Shown piece by piece: positions 16,846 to 26,856 of a stretch of 64,000 nt of DNA. This stretch comes from Photobacterium profundum (GTDB lineage Bacteria > Pseudomonadota > Gammaproteobacteria > Enterobacterales > Vibrionaceae), in the NCBI RefSeq assembly GCF_003026285.1, contig NZ_PYOD01000014.1:1-64000 (forward strand). Reading direction: 5' to 3'. Each line of letters opens with the position of its first letter. The stretch's first letter is position 1. The position numbers were made by a program, and so were the translations under genes. The notes beneath the pieces were generated by a model. It saw only the letters and a program-made list of their open reading frames with translations. It ran no database searches and had not been told where the DNA came from.

Positions 16846-18450
16846 TTACATTCTAAAAATGCCAAACTGGCTGTCAGGAATAGGCGCGCGTAATGCAGCA
16901 GTAAGGGCTTGCCCTACAATATCCCTTGTATCTTTTGGATCGATAATGCCGTCATCCCATAACCGTGCACTGGCATAGTAGGGGTGCCCTTGATTTTCAT
17001 ATAGTTCAATGATTGGTTGTTTGAAGTCATTTTCTTCTTCTGCCGACCATTGCTCGCCTTGTCTATTTTTTGCATCACGCTTTACTTGCGCCATAACACC
17101 TGCTGCTTGTTCTCCGCCCATAACGGATATTCTCGCATTCGGCCACATCCACATCATGGTTGGGTTATAGGCTCGCCCGCACATGCCATAATTGCCAGCA
17201 CCATAAGAGCCACCCACAATCACGGTAAATTTAGGCACATCGGCACACGCAACAGCCATGACAAGCTTGGCACCATGTTTGGCTATCCCTTCTGATTCAT
17301 ATTTTTTACCGACCATAAACCCAGTGATATTTTGCAAGAACAGCAGGGGGATTTTTCGTTTGGCACAAAGCTCAATAAAATGCGCACCCTTTTGGGACGA
17401 TTCTGAAAAAAGAATGCCGTTATTGGCCACAATACCAATGGGATGACCATATAAATAGGCGAAACCACAAATAAGCGTTGTGCCATAAAAGGCTTTAAAT
17501 TCATCAAAATCGGAATCGTCGACGACGCGGGCAATAATTTCGCGAACATCGAACAAATGGCGTAAATTAGCGTTAATGATGCCGTAAATTTCTTCAGCAT
17601 TATAACGTGGCGGCAAAGTGGTTTTTTGAGCGTTTACGGTGGGTACTTGGTTCGCGCTTGCAATAGTTTGCCTAGCAATAGTCAGTGCATGTATTTCGTT
17701 ATTGGCATAATAATCGGCAACGCCCGACTTTTTGCAATGTACGTCAGCACCTCCTAGTTCTTCTGCGGTTACTATTTCACCTGTCGCAGCTTTAACGAGT
17801 GGAGGGCCTGCAAGAAAAATGGTGCCTTGCTCTTTTACGATAATAGAGACATCTGCCATTGCAGGAACGTATGCGCCCCCTGCGGTACACAAACCTAAAA
17901 CAACCGCAATCTGAGGAATCCCCTTAGCAGACATTCGTGCTTGATTGTAAAAAATACGTCCGAAATGATCTTTATCAGGAAAGACTTCAGCTTGGTGGGG
18001 AAGGTTAGCGCCACCTGAATCGACAAGGTATACACAGGGAAGGTGGCAACGTTCAGCAATTTCTTGCGCGCGCAGATGTTTTTTGACGGTTAATGGGTAA
18101 TAGGTGCCGCCTTTTACTGAAGGATCGTTGGCTATCACCATGCATTCGATGCCTTCAATCTTACCTATGCCTGCGACAACACCTGCACATGGAACGGATT
18201 CATCATATACACGCCATGCTGCAAATTGTCCAATTTCGAGAAAATGTGTTCCTTTGTCTAAGAGTGAGGCAACGCGTTCTCTGACAGGCAGTTTGCCTTT
18301 TTGTCGTTGACGTTCAATCGCCGATTGGCCACCACCTTGCTTGATTACATGAAGGTTTGATTGAAGATTATCGATTAACTCGACCATTATTTGTTGATTG
18401 GCGAGAAAATGCGGATCGTTCGGTTTAGCTTTGGTTTGAAGAATTGCCAT
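16846..18450 (-). CDS. liuB: Methylcrotonyl-CoA carboxylase carboxyltransferase (beta) subunit
   Basis: The 534-residue protein is a biotin-dependent carboxyltransferase that moves carboxyl groups from carboxybiotin to 3-methylcrotonyl-CoA. It has both crotonase-like halves: [20 protein letters not shown] and [20 protein letters not shown] in the N half, [20 protein letters not shown] and [19 protein letters not shown] in the C half, the latter containing the oxyanion-hole glycines. The length matches LiuB/MccB of Pseudomonas. It works with a biotin-carboxylase/carrier subunit (LiuD), which is not encoded anywhere in this window. It is second after liuA in the operon. Confidence 0.93.
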   Translation of the reverse strand: MAILQTKAKPNDPHFLANQQIMVELIDNLQSNLHVIKQGGGQSAIERQRQKGKLPVRERVASLLDKGTHFLEIGQFAAWRVYDESVPCAGVVAGIGKIEGIECMVIANDPSVKGGTYYPLTVKKHLRAQEIAERCHLPCVYLVDSGGANLPHQAEVFPDKDHFGRIFYNQARMSAKGIPQIAVVLGLCTAGGAYVPAMADVSIIVKEQGTIFLAGPPLVKAATGEIVTAEELGGADVHCKKSGVADYYANNEIHALTIARQTIASANQVPTVNAQKTTLPPRYNAEEIYGIINANLRHLFDVREIIARVVDDSDFDEFKAFYGTTLICGFAYLYGHPIGIVANNGILFSESSQKGAHFIELCAKRKIPLLFLQNITGFMVGKKYESEGIAKHGAKLVMAVACADVPKFTVIVGGSYGAGNYGMCGRAYNPTMMWMWPNARISVMGGEQAAGVMAQVKRDAKNRQGEQWSAEEENDFKQPIIELYENQGHPYYASARLWDDGIIDPKDTRDIVGQALTAALRAPIPDSQFGIFRM

Positions 18451-18562
18451 GTTTCGTCCTTTTTAAATGCACCGCATTAACAGGGATCCTTGAGCCTAAC
18501 GCCTTGAACAAAGCTTCTCGAACCGATCTCCTTAAGAAAAAAGCCTTAGGTTGGCAGCGCCG

Positions 18563-19732
18563 TTAACGAGATTCTTCAAATAATTCTCGACCAATCAACA
18601 TGCGCCTTATTTCAGAAGTACCCGCGCCAATTTCGTACAGTTTGGCATCTCGTAATAATCGACCTGCTGAAAATTCATTGATATAGCCATTACCACCAAG
18701 TAGTTGAATGGTGTCTAACGCTAATTGTGTTGCTAGCTCGGCGCTGTATAAAATGACTCCTGCGGCATCTTTTCGTGTGGTTTCACCCCTATCACAAGCG
18801 GCTGCGACGGTATAAACGTACGCACGCGCGGCATTCATGCGGGTATACATGTCGGCCACTTTGGCTTGAACCAGTTGGAACTCACCAATAGAACGACCAA
18901 ATTGTTTGCGGTCGTGCACATAAGGTACAACAAGATCGAGACAGGCCTGCATAATACCTAACGGACCAGCAGCAAGTACGACACGCTCATAATCCAATCC
19001 ACTCATTAGAATTTCGACGCCGTGGTTTACTTTCCCTAAAATATTTTCTTGTGGAACTCGGCAATTCTCGAATACTAATTCGCAGGTATTAGAACCGCGC
19101 ATTCCTAACTTATCGAGCTTTTGAGCATGGCTAAACCCTTTAAAATCGCGCTCGATAATGAAAGCGGTAATACCATGAGATTTTGCGCTAGGATCTGTTT
19201 TGGCGTAAACAACGATGGTGTGTGCATCTGGACCATTGGTGATCCACATTTTAGTACCGTTCAGGACGTAATGGTCGCCTTCTAATTCCGCTTTTAATTG
19301 CATACTGATTACATCTGAACCTGCATTCGGTTCACTCATCGCAAGCGCACCAATGTGGCTGCCATCGATGAGTTTAGGGAGGTATTTATCACGTTGACGT
19401 TGAGTGCCATTTCGAAATATTTGGTTTACACACAGGTTAGAATGCGCGCCATAACTAAGTGCGACAGAGGCTGATGCTCGGCTTATTTCTTCCATCGCAA
19501 TCACGTGCGCCAAATACCCCATATCTGCACCGCCATATTCATCACTAACTGTTACACCTAATAACCCCATCTCCCCGAAGAGTGACCAGAGATGATTGGG
19601 AAACTGATTATCTCTATCAATATCTGCAGCAATAGGGGCTATATGTTCCGCAGCAAAGCCATTGACTTGCTCGCGCAACATATTGATTGTTTCGCCAAGG
19701 TTGAAGTTAAGCGGGGTGTACGCAATTTTCAT
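18563..19732 (-). CDS. liuA: Isovaleryl-CoA dehydrogenase
   Basis: An FAD-dependent acyl-CoA dehydrogenase oxidises isovaleryl-CoA to 3-methylcrotonyl-CoA and passes electrons to ETF. Motifs are [15 protein letters not shown] (FAD/substrate), [25 protein letters not shown], where the Glu matches the unusual catalytic base position of isovaleryl enzymes, and the C-terminal [19 protein letters not shown]. The start is at 19732 because AGGAG precedes it; upstream codons back to 19834 overlap liuR and give an unrelated extension. It is the first structural gene of the liu operon, 50 bp after liuR. Confidence 0.93.
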   Translation of the reverse strand: MKIAYTPLNFNLGETINMLREQVNGFAAEHIAPIAADIDRDNQFPNHLWSLFGEMGLLGVTVSDEYGGADMGYLAHVIAMEEISRASASVALSYGAHSNLCVNQIFRNGTQRQRDKYLPKLIDGSHIGALAMSEPNAGSDVISMQLKAELEGDHYVLNGTKMWITNGPDAHTIVVYAKTDPSAKSHGITAFIIERDFKGFSHAQKLDKLGMRGSNTCELVFENCRVPQENILGKVNHGVEILMSGLDYERVVLAAGPLGIMQACLDLVVPYVHDRKQFGRSIGEFQLVQAKVADMYTRMNAARAYVYTVAAACDRGETTRKDAAGVILYSAELATQLALDTIQLLGGNGYINEFSAGRLLRDAKLYEIGAGTSEIRRMLIGRELFEESR

Positions 19733-19781
19733 AACATCTCCTAAGTCGCTTTGTAAACTTCGGTTGTTATATAAGCTATTT

Positions 19782-20159
19782 TTAGCTTGGTTTTGAACGG
19801 TTAAGTGCTTGGTGACAACGTTCACGGGCAGCATTGAGTTCGCTCATTACGACAGTAATATCGTTGAGTTGGCGTTGTAATGTGACTTGCTTGTCATCAA
19901 TGATAGTGAGCATTTGATTAAGCTGATTATCACTTTGATTGGTATCGTATAGCGCAAACAATTCTTTAATTTCAGCCAACGAAAACCCGAGCCGTTTTCC
20001 ACGTAGAATCAATTTCAATCGCACTTTATCTCGACGTTGATAAACCCGAATATTACCTTGTCGGGTAGGGTAAATAAGCCCCATATCTTCATAAAAACGA
20101 ATGCTTCTTGTCGTGATATCAAATTCTTTGGCGAGCTCGCTAATTTTAAATGTTTCCAC
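19782..20159 (-). CDS. liuR: MerR-family regulator of leucine catabolism
   Basis: The 125-residue protein has an N-terminal MerR winged HTH ([20 protein letters not shown] at residues 4-23, then the [18 protein letters not shown] wing) and a C-terminal coiled-coil dimer helix (about 80-118). It lacks the metal-binding cysteines of metal sensors. As the first gene of a liu operon this is LiuR, which in other gammaproteobacteria controls branched-chain amino acid and ETF genes. Probable binding sites are the 19-bp inverted repeat at 20312-20364 and a related sequence at 39390. Confidence 0.9.
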   Translation of the reverse strand: METFKISELAKEFDITTRSIRFYEDMGLIYPTRQGNIRVYQRRDKVRLKLILRGKRLGFSLAEIKELFALYDTNQSDNQLNQMLTIIDDKQVTLQRQLNDITVVMSELNAARERCHQALNRSKPS

Positions 20160-20311
20160 CTGATTATGTCCTCCAACTGCTTGGCGACCAGGAAAGCTTT
20201 ACCATGAAACAAAACGTTAAAGACAAAACATGATCTTAATGATAGGAAAAAAGTAAAGGCAATCGATATGGTTCGATTGGGATCGTTAAGATTTAAATTG
20301 TTGCCAGCTTG

Positions 20312-20364
20312 TTTCTTGACGTTTACGTAAATGTTAGTGCTATGCTTACGTAAACGTCAAGAAA
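20312..20364. promoter_or_regulatory. Back-to-back LiuR operators with divergent MerR-type promoters
   Basis: TTTCTTGACGTTTACGTAA (20312-20330) and its exact reverse complement (20346-20364) flank a 15-base centre. On the plus strand TTGACG (20316-20321) and TATGCT (20341-20346) are 19 bp apart, the stretched spacing that MerR proteins remodel. On the minus strand TTGACG (20355-20360, reverse) and TAACAT (20331-20336, reverse) are 18 bp apart. Each arm holds the near-palindrome TTTACGTAA in its spacer. The sites would drive liuRABCE leftward and the valine/isoleucine operon rightward; the latter has a leader of about 200 bases with nothing else recognised in it. Confidence 0.82.
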
Positions 20365-20548
20365 TCACAGTACGAAAAATAGTATGCCTTGTTTAATTAG
20401 CGAGAGTACTTATCAAGATGAGCGAGTTTATCGAGGTGAACAGGTCTTTTTTGGTATAACGAATGTGCTTTGGCTAAGAGATAAGTTAACTCTGAAGAGT
20501 AAATTCGAAAGGCTGTGATCAATTGCTGTCGTCAACGAGGACGGAGTA

Positions 20549-21796
20549 ATGGAAAAAACCATTTGGATTGTATCTGCAAAACGTACACCGTTAGGTAACT
20601 TTCAAGGCAAGCTTAAAGCGTTTTCTGCCCCTCAATTAGGGCAGATTGCCATTAAAGCTGCACTCGATGCGGTATCTATTTCACCTGATTGTATCGATGA
20701 AGTCTTTATGGGCTGTGTATTGCCTGCTGGCTGTGGTCAAGCGCCTGCTCGCCAAGCAGCTTTAGGTGCAGCGCTGCCGTATTCTGTTGGCTGCACGACG
20801 ATTAACAAAGTCTGTGGTTCAGGTATGAAATCAGTCATGTTAGCGCATGATTTGATTAAAGCTGGGTCAATAGATTGTGCTATTGCTGGCGGTATGGAAA
20901 GTATGACCAATGCGCCATATCTTCTTAAAGAGTCACGTAATGGTATGCGGATAGGTCATAAAACAACATATGATCATATGTTTTTAGATGGCTTACAAGA
21001 TGCCTATGAAGGTGACTTAATGGGTGTTTATGCTCAGCATATTGCTGACCGATTAAATTACACCAGAGAGCAGATGGATGAATGGGCTTCTATGTCGGTT
21101 CAGCGTGCTTTAGATGCGCAAGCACAGCAGTTATTTACCGATGAAATAGTGCCAATTTCGTTATTAACTAAAGGGGCGGCAGCACTAGAAGACAGTACGA
21201 ATATACATAACAGTAAGACATTAGATTACGATGAACACCCTCACGAAATAGATCTCAAAAAAATCCCCAAACTCACCCCTGTATTTGCGATGCATGGCAC
21301 TGTGACAGCTGCAAATTCAAGTGCGATTTCGGATGGTGCGGCCGCATTAGTGGTGATAGATGCTGAAATTGCGCAGCAACAAGGATTAGAGCCTCTTGCC
21401 ATTATCAGGGGGCATACAACACATGCTCGTAAGCCCGCTGAATTCACTCTTGCGCCTGTTTACGCTATTGAACAATTGCTATCTAAATTAGATTGGTCGA
21501 TCGATGAAGTTGATTTATGGGAAATCAATGAAGCTTTCGCTGTGGTTACACAAATAGCGGTACGCCAATTAGGCTTGGATGTTGATAAGGTAAATATTAA
21601 AGGAGGCGCGTGTGCGCTTGGGCACCCCATTGGTGCCAGTGGTGCACGTATTTTGGTTACGCTTATTCATAGCCTGAGGCAGATTCAAGCATTAGATACC
21701 GAACGCGAGCTGAATAAAAATGTGATGCGTGGCGTTGCCTCCCTTTGCATTGGAGGGGGGGAAGCAACAGCAATTGGTATTGAAATACCACTATAA
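20549..21796 (+). CDS. Acetyl-CoA C-acyltransferase (thiolase)
   Basis: A biosynthetic-type thiolase of 415 residues has nucleophilic Cys in INKVCGSGMKSVML (near residue 90), the His loop NEAFAVVT and the C-terminal catalytic Cys/His motifs GGACALGHPIGASGARI and CIGGGEATA. It could cleave acetoacetyl-CoA from the leucine route and 2-methylacetoacetyl-CoA from isoleucine. It is slightly long because of a short insert near 335-345 and a QALDTERELNKN loop. It is the first gene of the valine/isoleucine operon, after GAGGACGGAG, and is divergent from liuR. Confidence 0.9.
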   Translation: MEKTIWIVSAKRTPLGNFQGKLKAFSAPQLGQIAIKAALDAVSISPDCIDEVFMGCVLPAGCGQAPARQAALGAALPYSVGCTTINKVCGSGMKSVMLAHDLIKAGSIDCAIAGGMESMTNAPYLLKESRNGMRIGHKTTYDHMFLDGLQDAYEGDLMGVYAQHIADRLNYTREQMDEWASMSVQRALDAQAQQLFTDEIVPISLLTKGAAALEDSTNIHNSKTLDYDEHPHEIDLKKIPKLTPVFAMHGTVTAANSSAISDGAAALVVIDAEIAQQQGLEPLAIIRGHTTHARKPAEFTLAPVYAIEQLLSKLDWSIDEVDLWEINEAFAVVTQIAVRQLGLDVDKVNIKGGACALGHPIGASGARILVTLIHSLRQIQALDTERELNKNVMRGVASLCIGGGEATAIGIEIPL

Positions 21797-21846
21797 GTTT
21801 TTTTGCGATAACAACGTAGTGGAAATCAACTAAAAAGGACATAGCA

Positions 21847-23340
21847 ATGATTAAGTCTGTTCCCTTATTTATTGATGGTGAGTTTCGTCAGTCAGTGACT
21901 AATGAGTGGGTCGATGTAACTAACCCCGCGACAAATGATGTTATTGCCGAATTGCCCTGCGCAACAGAGCTTGAGATGATTGAAGCCATAACCAGTGCGA
22001 CTAACGCCTTTCAGTCGTGGAAAGCTGTAGCTGTGCCTGATCGTGCGAGGCTTATGCTTCGATATCAACATTTATTGAAAGAGCATCATGACGAACTGGC
22101 AACGCTACTATCGCAAGAAACAGGTAAAATTCTAGCCGATGCCAAAGGGGATGTGTGGCGTGGTATTGAAGTGGTTGAACAAGCTGCCAATATCGCAAGC
22201 AATATGATGGGGGAAATGGTTGAGAACGTTGCAACAGACATCGATACCTATTCGATTACTCAGCCGCTTGGTGTGTGCTGCGGTATTACCCCGTTTAATT
22301 TTCCTGCAATGATCCCCTTGTGGATGTTTCCTATCGCCATTGCGAGTGGCAATACCTTTGTTTTAAAACCTTCCGAACAAGTACCGCTAACCTCAATTCG
22401 TTTAGCTGAATTATTTGAGCAAGCGGGTGCGCCAAAAGGGGTTCTACAGATTGTTCATGGTCGCAAACAACAGGTTGATTTTCTGCTGTCTCATCCAGAC
22501 ATTCGCACTATTTCGTTTGTGGGTTCAGTACCTGTTGCACAATATATTTATCAGACTGGTACGCAACACTTTAAACGTGTTCAGGCTTTTGCGGGTGCTA
22601 AAAATCATATGGTGGTAATGCCTGATGCCAACAAGGCACAGGTGATCAGTAATTTGGTCGGCGCTTCTGTTGGGGCTGCGGGTCAGCGCTGCATGGCAAT
22701 TTCAGTGGCGGTGTTTATTGATGGGGCAAAAGAGTGGATTCCAGATTTAAAAAACGAAATGGCAAAGATTCAACCAGGATGTTGGGACGACGCTAACGCA
22801 GGCTATGGACCTTTAATTAGCGCTCCAGCAAAAGTGCGCGTGCTGGGTTTAATTCAAGAAGGAAAAGATCAAGGAGCCGTGTGCGAGCTTGATGGTAGCC
22901 AGTGTACAGTCGACGGTTTCCCTAATGGTAACTGGGTAGGGCCGACACTATTTAGTGGTGTTAAAACGAACATGTCGATTTATCAGCAAGAAATATTTGG
23001 ACCAGTATTGATGTGTATCGAAGTAGACACTTTGGAAGATGCCATAACACTGGTGAACAATAACCCATATGGCAACGGAACATCCATTTTTACCGCCAGT
23101 GGCGGTGCTGCTCGTAAATACCAGCACGAAATTCAAGTCGGCCAAGTGGGTATCAATGTACCGATTCCTGTGCCATTACCTTTTTTCTCGTTTACTGGTT
23201 GGAGAGGCAGTTTTTACGGTGATTTACATGCTTACGGTAAGCAAGCTGTTCGCTTTTATACGGAAACGAAAACGGTAACAGCGCGTTGGTTTGATGACGA
23301 TATTCCATCAGGCCCTAACCTTACTATTCACTTGAAGTAG
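21847..23340 (+). CDS. mmsA: Methylmalonate-semialdehyde dehydrogenase (CoA-acylating)
   Basis: An aldehyde dehydrogenase-fold enzyme of 497 residues converts (methyl)malonate semialdehyde to propionyl-CoA or acetyl-CoA with NAD and CoA, the end of valine breakdown. MmsA hallmarks are [46 protein letters not shown] and [11 protein letters not shown], which contains the catalytic Cys near residue 283. [20 protein letters not shown] near the C-terminus is diagnostic of the subfamily. It sits 50 bp after the thiolase gene, with AAAAAGGACA before the ATG. Confidence 0.95.
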   Translation: MIKSVPLFIDGEFRQSVTNEWVDVTNPATNDVIAELPCATELEMIEAITSATNAFQSWKAVAVPDRARLMLRYQHLLKEHHDELATLLSQETGKILADAKGDVWRGIEVVEQAANIASNMMGEMVENVATDIDTYSITQPLGVCCGITPFNFPAMIPLWMFPIAIASGNTFVLKPSEQVPLTSIRLAELFEQAGAPKGVLQIVHGRKQQVDFLLSHPDIRTISFVGSVPVAQYIYQTGTQHFKRVQAFAGAKNHMVVMPDANKAQVISNLVGASVGAAGQRCMAISVAVFIDGAKEWIPDLKNEMAKIQPGCWDDANAGYGPLISAPAKVRVLGLIQEGKDQGAVCELDGSQCTVDGFPNGNWVGPTLFSGVKTNMSIYQQEIFGPVLMCIEVDTLEDAITLVNNNPYGNGTSIFTASGGAARKYQHEIQVGQVGINVPIPVPLPFFSFTGWRGSFYGDLHAYGKQAVRFYTETKTVTARWFDDDIPSGPNLTIHLK

Positions 23341-23345
23341 CTGTT

Positions 23346-23517
23346 TATAACAATCTAGACAAGTATCTGATCATTCTTGCTGGTTAAAATTACTTATAGC
23401 TGCGTTAGAAATTTTATAATTATAACCACTAGTTACTTCAATTTCTGCCTTGTTACTATCAATTTTTTCCTGCGCAATTATCTGACCATTTACTTATCCA
23501 GAATGGTATTACTTGAG
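23346..23517. repeat. Interspersed repeat, copy A, with imperfect terminal inverted repeats
   Basis: About 172 bp between mmsA and the next gene resembles 41399-41602. Shared blocks include CATTCTTG-TGGTTAAAA, TTAGAAATTTTATAATTA, ACTAGTTA-TTCAATTT and ACTTATCCAGA-TGGTAT. The left end (ATAACAATCTAGACAAGTA) and the reverse complement of the right end (ATACCATTCTGGATAAGTA) match at 15 of 19 positions. There is no ORF. It looks like a small non-autonomous element or a degenerate dispersed repeat. Confidence 0.65.
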
Positions 23518-23546
23518 GCTGTAATGCCGTGAAATCGGAGTGATGT

Positions 23547-24737
23547 ATGGATTTTGAATTAAATGAAGATCAACGTGCTTTCGCAGAAACTGCTCGACAG
23601 TTTGCATTAGAACGTCTCAGCCCAATGGCGGCCGAGTGGGATGAAAAGCATATCTTCCCTAAAGATGTTTTAAAAGAAGCGGGAGAACTGGGCTTCCTTA
23701 GTCTTTATACCCCAGAAGAACAGGGTGGTTTAGCGTTAAGTCGCCTAGATTCTTCGATTATTTTTGAACAACTCGCGATGGGATGTACATCGACTACAGC
23801 CTTCATGACTATTCATAATATGGTGACATGGATGATTGCGAGTTTCGCGACTGATGAAGCCAAGGCTGAATATTGCCCGCAATTAATCACTGGAGACTGG
23901 TTAGGCTCTTATTGTTTAACCGAACCCAATGCGGGTTCAGACGCCGCAGCCCTTACAACGTCAGCGAAAAAGGTAAAAGGCCAATACATTCTTAATGGTG
24001 CTAAAACGTTTATCTCAGGCGCGGGTGAAACCGACGTATTAGTCGTGATGGCGCGAACGGTTAATGAGGATCAAGGTAGCAATAAAAAGGCAGAGCATAA
24101 AAGTGGTGCAAAAGGTATTTCTGCGTTTATTGTACCTGTCGATGCTACTGGTATTACCTATGGACGAAAAGAGCCCAAAATGGGGTGGAACAGCCAGCCA
24201 ACCCGCTCAATTACGTTTGATAATGTTGCGATCCCTGCTCGTAATTTACTGGGGCAAGAAGGGGAGGGCTTTACCTTTGCGATGAAAGGGCTTGATGGCG
24301 GCCGGATCAACATTGCTACTTGTTCTGTTGGCACAGCGCAACAAGCCTTGAATCAAGCAACCCAGTATATGAATGAGCGCAAACAGTTCGGGAAAAGCTT
24401 GGCGCAGTTTCAGGGGCTACAATTCAAATTAGCCGATATGGCAACCGAGCTTGTTGCGGCTCGTCAATTGGTTCGTTATGCCGCGAGTAAACTTGATCGA
24501 CAAGATCCTGAAGCGACAGCTTACTGTGCAATGGCTAAGCGTTTTGCTACAGATATAGGTTTTACTGTGTGTGACCAAGCGTTACAGCTTTATGGTGGCT
24601 ATGGTTATATCAAAGAATACCCGCTTGAACGTTATTTCAGAGATGTACGAGTACATCAGATATTGGAAGGTACAAACGAAATAATGCGCTTGATTATTGC
24701 CCGCAGGTTGTTAGCTGAAGGAACCGAAATTTTGTAG
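23547..24737 (+). CDS. Acyl-CoA dehydrogenase, probably isobutyryl-/2-methylbutyryl-CoA dehydrogenase
   Basis: A 396-residue FAD-dependent acyl-CoA dehydrogenase. Motifs are YCLTEPNAGSDAAAL, TFISGAGETDVLVVMAR, DGGRINIATCSVGTAQQAL, QLYGGYGYIKEYPLERYFRD and the C-terminal HQILEGTNEIMRLIIARRLL with the usual catalytic Glu. This catalytic Glu placement and its place between mmsA and the valine crotonases indicate the isobutyryl-CoA step, with 2-methylbutyryl-CoA of isoleucine as a possible second substrate. It would reduce the ETF encoded at 39.6-41.4 kb. An unusually charged loop (DQGSNKKAEHKSGAKG, near 174-189) interrupts the beta domain. Confidence 0.9.
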   Translation: MDFELNEDQRAFAETARQFALERLSPMAAEWDEKHIFPKDVLKEAGELGFLSLYTPEEQGGLALSRLDSSIIFEQLAMGCTSTTAFMTIHNMVTWMIASFATDEAKAEYCPQLITGDWLGSYCLTEPNAGSDAAALTTSAKKVKGQYILNGAKTFISGAGETDVLVVMARTVNEDQGSNKKAEHKSGAKGISAFIVPVDATGITYGRKEPKMGWNSQPTRSITFDNVAIPARNLLGQEGEGFTFAMKGLDGGRINIATCSVGTAQQALNQATQYMNERKQFGKSLAQFQGLQFKLADMATELVAARQLVRYAASKLDRQDPEATAYCAMAKRFATDIGFTVCDQALQLYGGYGYIKEYPLERYFRDVRVHQILEGTNEIMRLIIARRLLAEGTEIL

Positions 24738-24814
24738 TTGGTCAATATAATCAGAAGCATGTAACCCAAAATTTAACCAACAAAAATATTAATAGCGACA
24801 AAGGATATTTGGTA

Positions 24815-25603
24815 ATGTCATTACTTGAAGAAAATGCAGTTGAATCCATTATTCATAATCATGTTGCTGTTATAACGATGAATAACCCACCAGCGAATAC
24901 ATGGACAGAAACCAGCCTCAATCAGCTTAAACAGCTAGTGTGTTCGCTTAACCAAAATAAAGATGTGTATGCCTTAGTGATCACTGGACAAGGCGAAAAG
25001 TTCTTTTCTGCTGGTGCGGATCTTAAATTGTTTGCCGATGGTGATAAAACCGTCGCATTTGATATGGCACGTTGTTTTGGTGAAGCCTTTGAAGCCTTAT
25101 CTTCATTTCGAGGCGTATCTATTGCTGCAATTAATGGCTATGCAATGGGAGGAGGGTTAGAAGTTGCCTTAGCATGTGATATTAGAATTGCAGAGCAGCA
25201 AGTAATAATGGCATTACCTGAAGCAAAAGTAGGGTTATTACCGTGTGCGGGAGGCACACAAAATCTGACTTTGCTTGTCGGAGAAGGTTGGGCAAAACGC
25301 ATTATTTTATGTGGTGAACGAGTCACTGCCGATCATGCACTTACAATCCGCCTTGTTGAAGAGGTCGTGCCACAGGGTAAAGCATTAGAGTCCGCTATTG
25401 TGTTGGCTGAATCAGTTGCTAATCAATCCCCATCTTCTGTCACTGCGTGTAAAACCTTAATTCAACAGACTCGATCTGCGCCGTTGCAACACGGTTTGAT
25501 GAAAGAGCGAGAATTGTTCGTGAACTTATTTGATACCGAAGATCAAGCTGAAGGTGTAAAGGCATTCCTAGAGAAGCGAAAGCCTAATTGGAAGAATCAA
25601 TAA
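24815..25603 (+). CDS. Enoyl-CoA hydratase (crotonase family)
   Basis: A 262-residue crotonase: FFSAGADLKLF and INGYAMGGGLEVALACDIRI form the oxyanion hole, with Glu in ALPEAKVGLLPCAGGTQNL matching one catalytic Glu. It hydrates methacrylyl-CoA (valine) or tiglyl-CoA (isoleucine). The start is at ATG 24815, nine bases after AAGGA; an in-frame TTG at 24809 is less likely. It sits between the dehydrogenase and the hydrolase in the operon. Exact substrate preference cannot be read from sequence. Confidence 0.88.
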   Translation: MSLLEENAVESIIHNHVAVITMNNPPANTWTETSLNQLKQLVCSLNQNKDVYALVITGQGEKFFSAGADLKLFADGDKTVAFDMARCFGEAFEALSSFRGVSIAAINGYAMGGGLEVALACDIRIAEQQVIMALPEAKVGLLPCAGGTQNLTLLVGEGWAKRIILCGERVTADHALTIRLVEEVVPQGKALESAIVLAESVANQSPSSVTACKTLIQQTRSAPLQHGLMKERELFVNLFDTEDQAEGVKAFLEKRKPNWKNQ

Positions 25604-25678
25604 TAATTGATAAGACCAGTAATACCTGCCTGATGAGGTAATGATTTACATGAAAAACTGATTAATCTAGGAGACGGT

Positions 25679-26806
25679 ATGACAGGCAGAGTCAGTTTTG
25701 AAGAATTAGAGTGTGACGATAGCGATCATAAGATTGGTGTCGCGATATTAGAGAACACAGCGTCGTTAAATGCGCTGACATTCGATATGTTGGTGCAATT
25801 AAAAGACAAGCTGATGACATGGCAAGATGATGAACATATTGTGAGTGTTTTTCTCGATGGTGCGGGTGAAAAAGCCTTCTGTGCTGGTGGCGATGTTCGC
25901 TCGATGTATCATGCAATGAAAAGTGAAACGGTCAGTACATCTCAAGCATTTTTAACCGACTATTTCGCTATAGAGTATCAATGTGATTATCTTATCCATA
26001 CCTACAAAAAACCGATTATTGCTTGGGGAGACGGTATTGTTATGGGAGGCGGCATTGGTTTATATATTGGCGCCAGCCATAAAGTTGTGACTCCTAAGTC
26101 ACGACTAGCAATGCCTGAAATCAGTATTGGTTTGTACCCAGATGTAGGGGGAACGTGGTTCCTTAATCAGCTAGAGCCCGGTATCGGTTTATTCTTAGGC
26201 TTAACCGGTGCCCCCATTAATGCCAGTGATGCTATTGCCCTCAATATTGCCGATAACTTTCTACTTTCTGAACATAAGTCGACAGTATTAGAGCATTTAC
26301 AAGGCAACTCTTGGCGAGGCATCGATGATAATCATGCCATGGTCAGTGAATTGCTCGATAGCTTGTCCCAGCCAACTATTCATCATCAACCCGCTAGCCA
26401 ACTTGTGCCTTACTTTTCGCATATCCAAGCAGCATGTAGTGGTAGTGATTTGAATACTATTTGTCAAAATATTTTAGCCATGGATGGTATGGGGCAGTGG
26501 ATAGAAACAGCCAAGCATACTCTTGAAGTTGGCAGTCCTATAACGGCACACATATGCTTTAGGCAAGTGACGCAATGTCAGTCATTGTCATTAGCTGAAT
26601 GTTTCAAGCTTGAGCTTAGCTTATCTGTGAGGTGTGGGGCGCTGGGTGAATTCCAAGAAGGGGTACGTGCTCGATTAATTGATAAAAGTGGTGAGCCAAA
26701 TTGGTTATTTAAGACAGTAAACGAGGTTGATACCACCATTATCGATACGTTATTCACGTCATTATGGTCAGAAGAAACACATCCGTTAGCGCAATTAGAT
26801 CTATAA
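25679..26806 (+). CDS. 3-hydroxyisobutyryl-CoA hydrolase
   Basis: A crotonase-fold protein of 375 residues, the length of hydrolases of this type and longer than hydratases. Diagnostic segments are AFCAGGDVRSMYHAMK, DGIVMGGGIGLYIGASHKVV, AMPEISIGLYPDVGGTWFL and the late EGVRARLIDKSGEPNW. It frees 3-hydroxyisobutyrate from its CoA ester, which spares the cell from the toxic methacrylyl-CoA equilibrium, and hands the product to the dehydrogenase encoded next. It follows GGAGACGGT and is probably cotranscribed. Confidence 0.92.
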   Translation: MTGRVSFEELECDDSDHKIGVAILENTASLNALTFDMLVQLKDKLMTWQDDEHIVSVFLDGAGEKAFCAGGDVRSMYHAMKSETVSTSQAFLTDYFAIEYQCDYLIHTYKKPIIAWGDGIVMGGGIGLYIGASHKVVTPKSRLAMPEISIGLYPDVGGTWFLNQLEPGIGLFLGLTGAPINASDAIALNIADNFLLSEHKSTVLEHLQGNSWRGIDDNHAMVSELLDSLSQPTIHHQPASQLVPYFSHIQAACSGSDLNTICQNILAMDGMGQWIETAKHTLEVGSPITAHICFRQVTQCQSLSLAECFKLELSLSVRCGALGEFQEGVRARLIDKSGEPNWLFKTVNEVDTTIIDTLFTSLWSEETHPLAQLDL

Positions 26807-26856
26807 CTTAAATTAATTTAGATAACCTCAAATAACCTCAAAAGAGGAGGCGTTTC

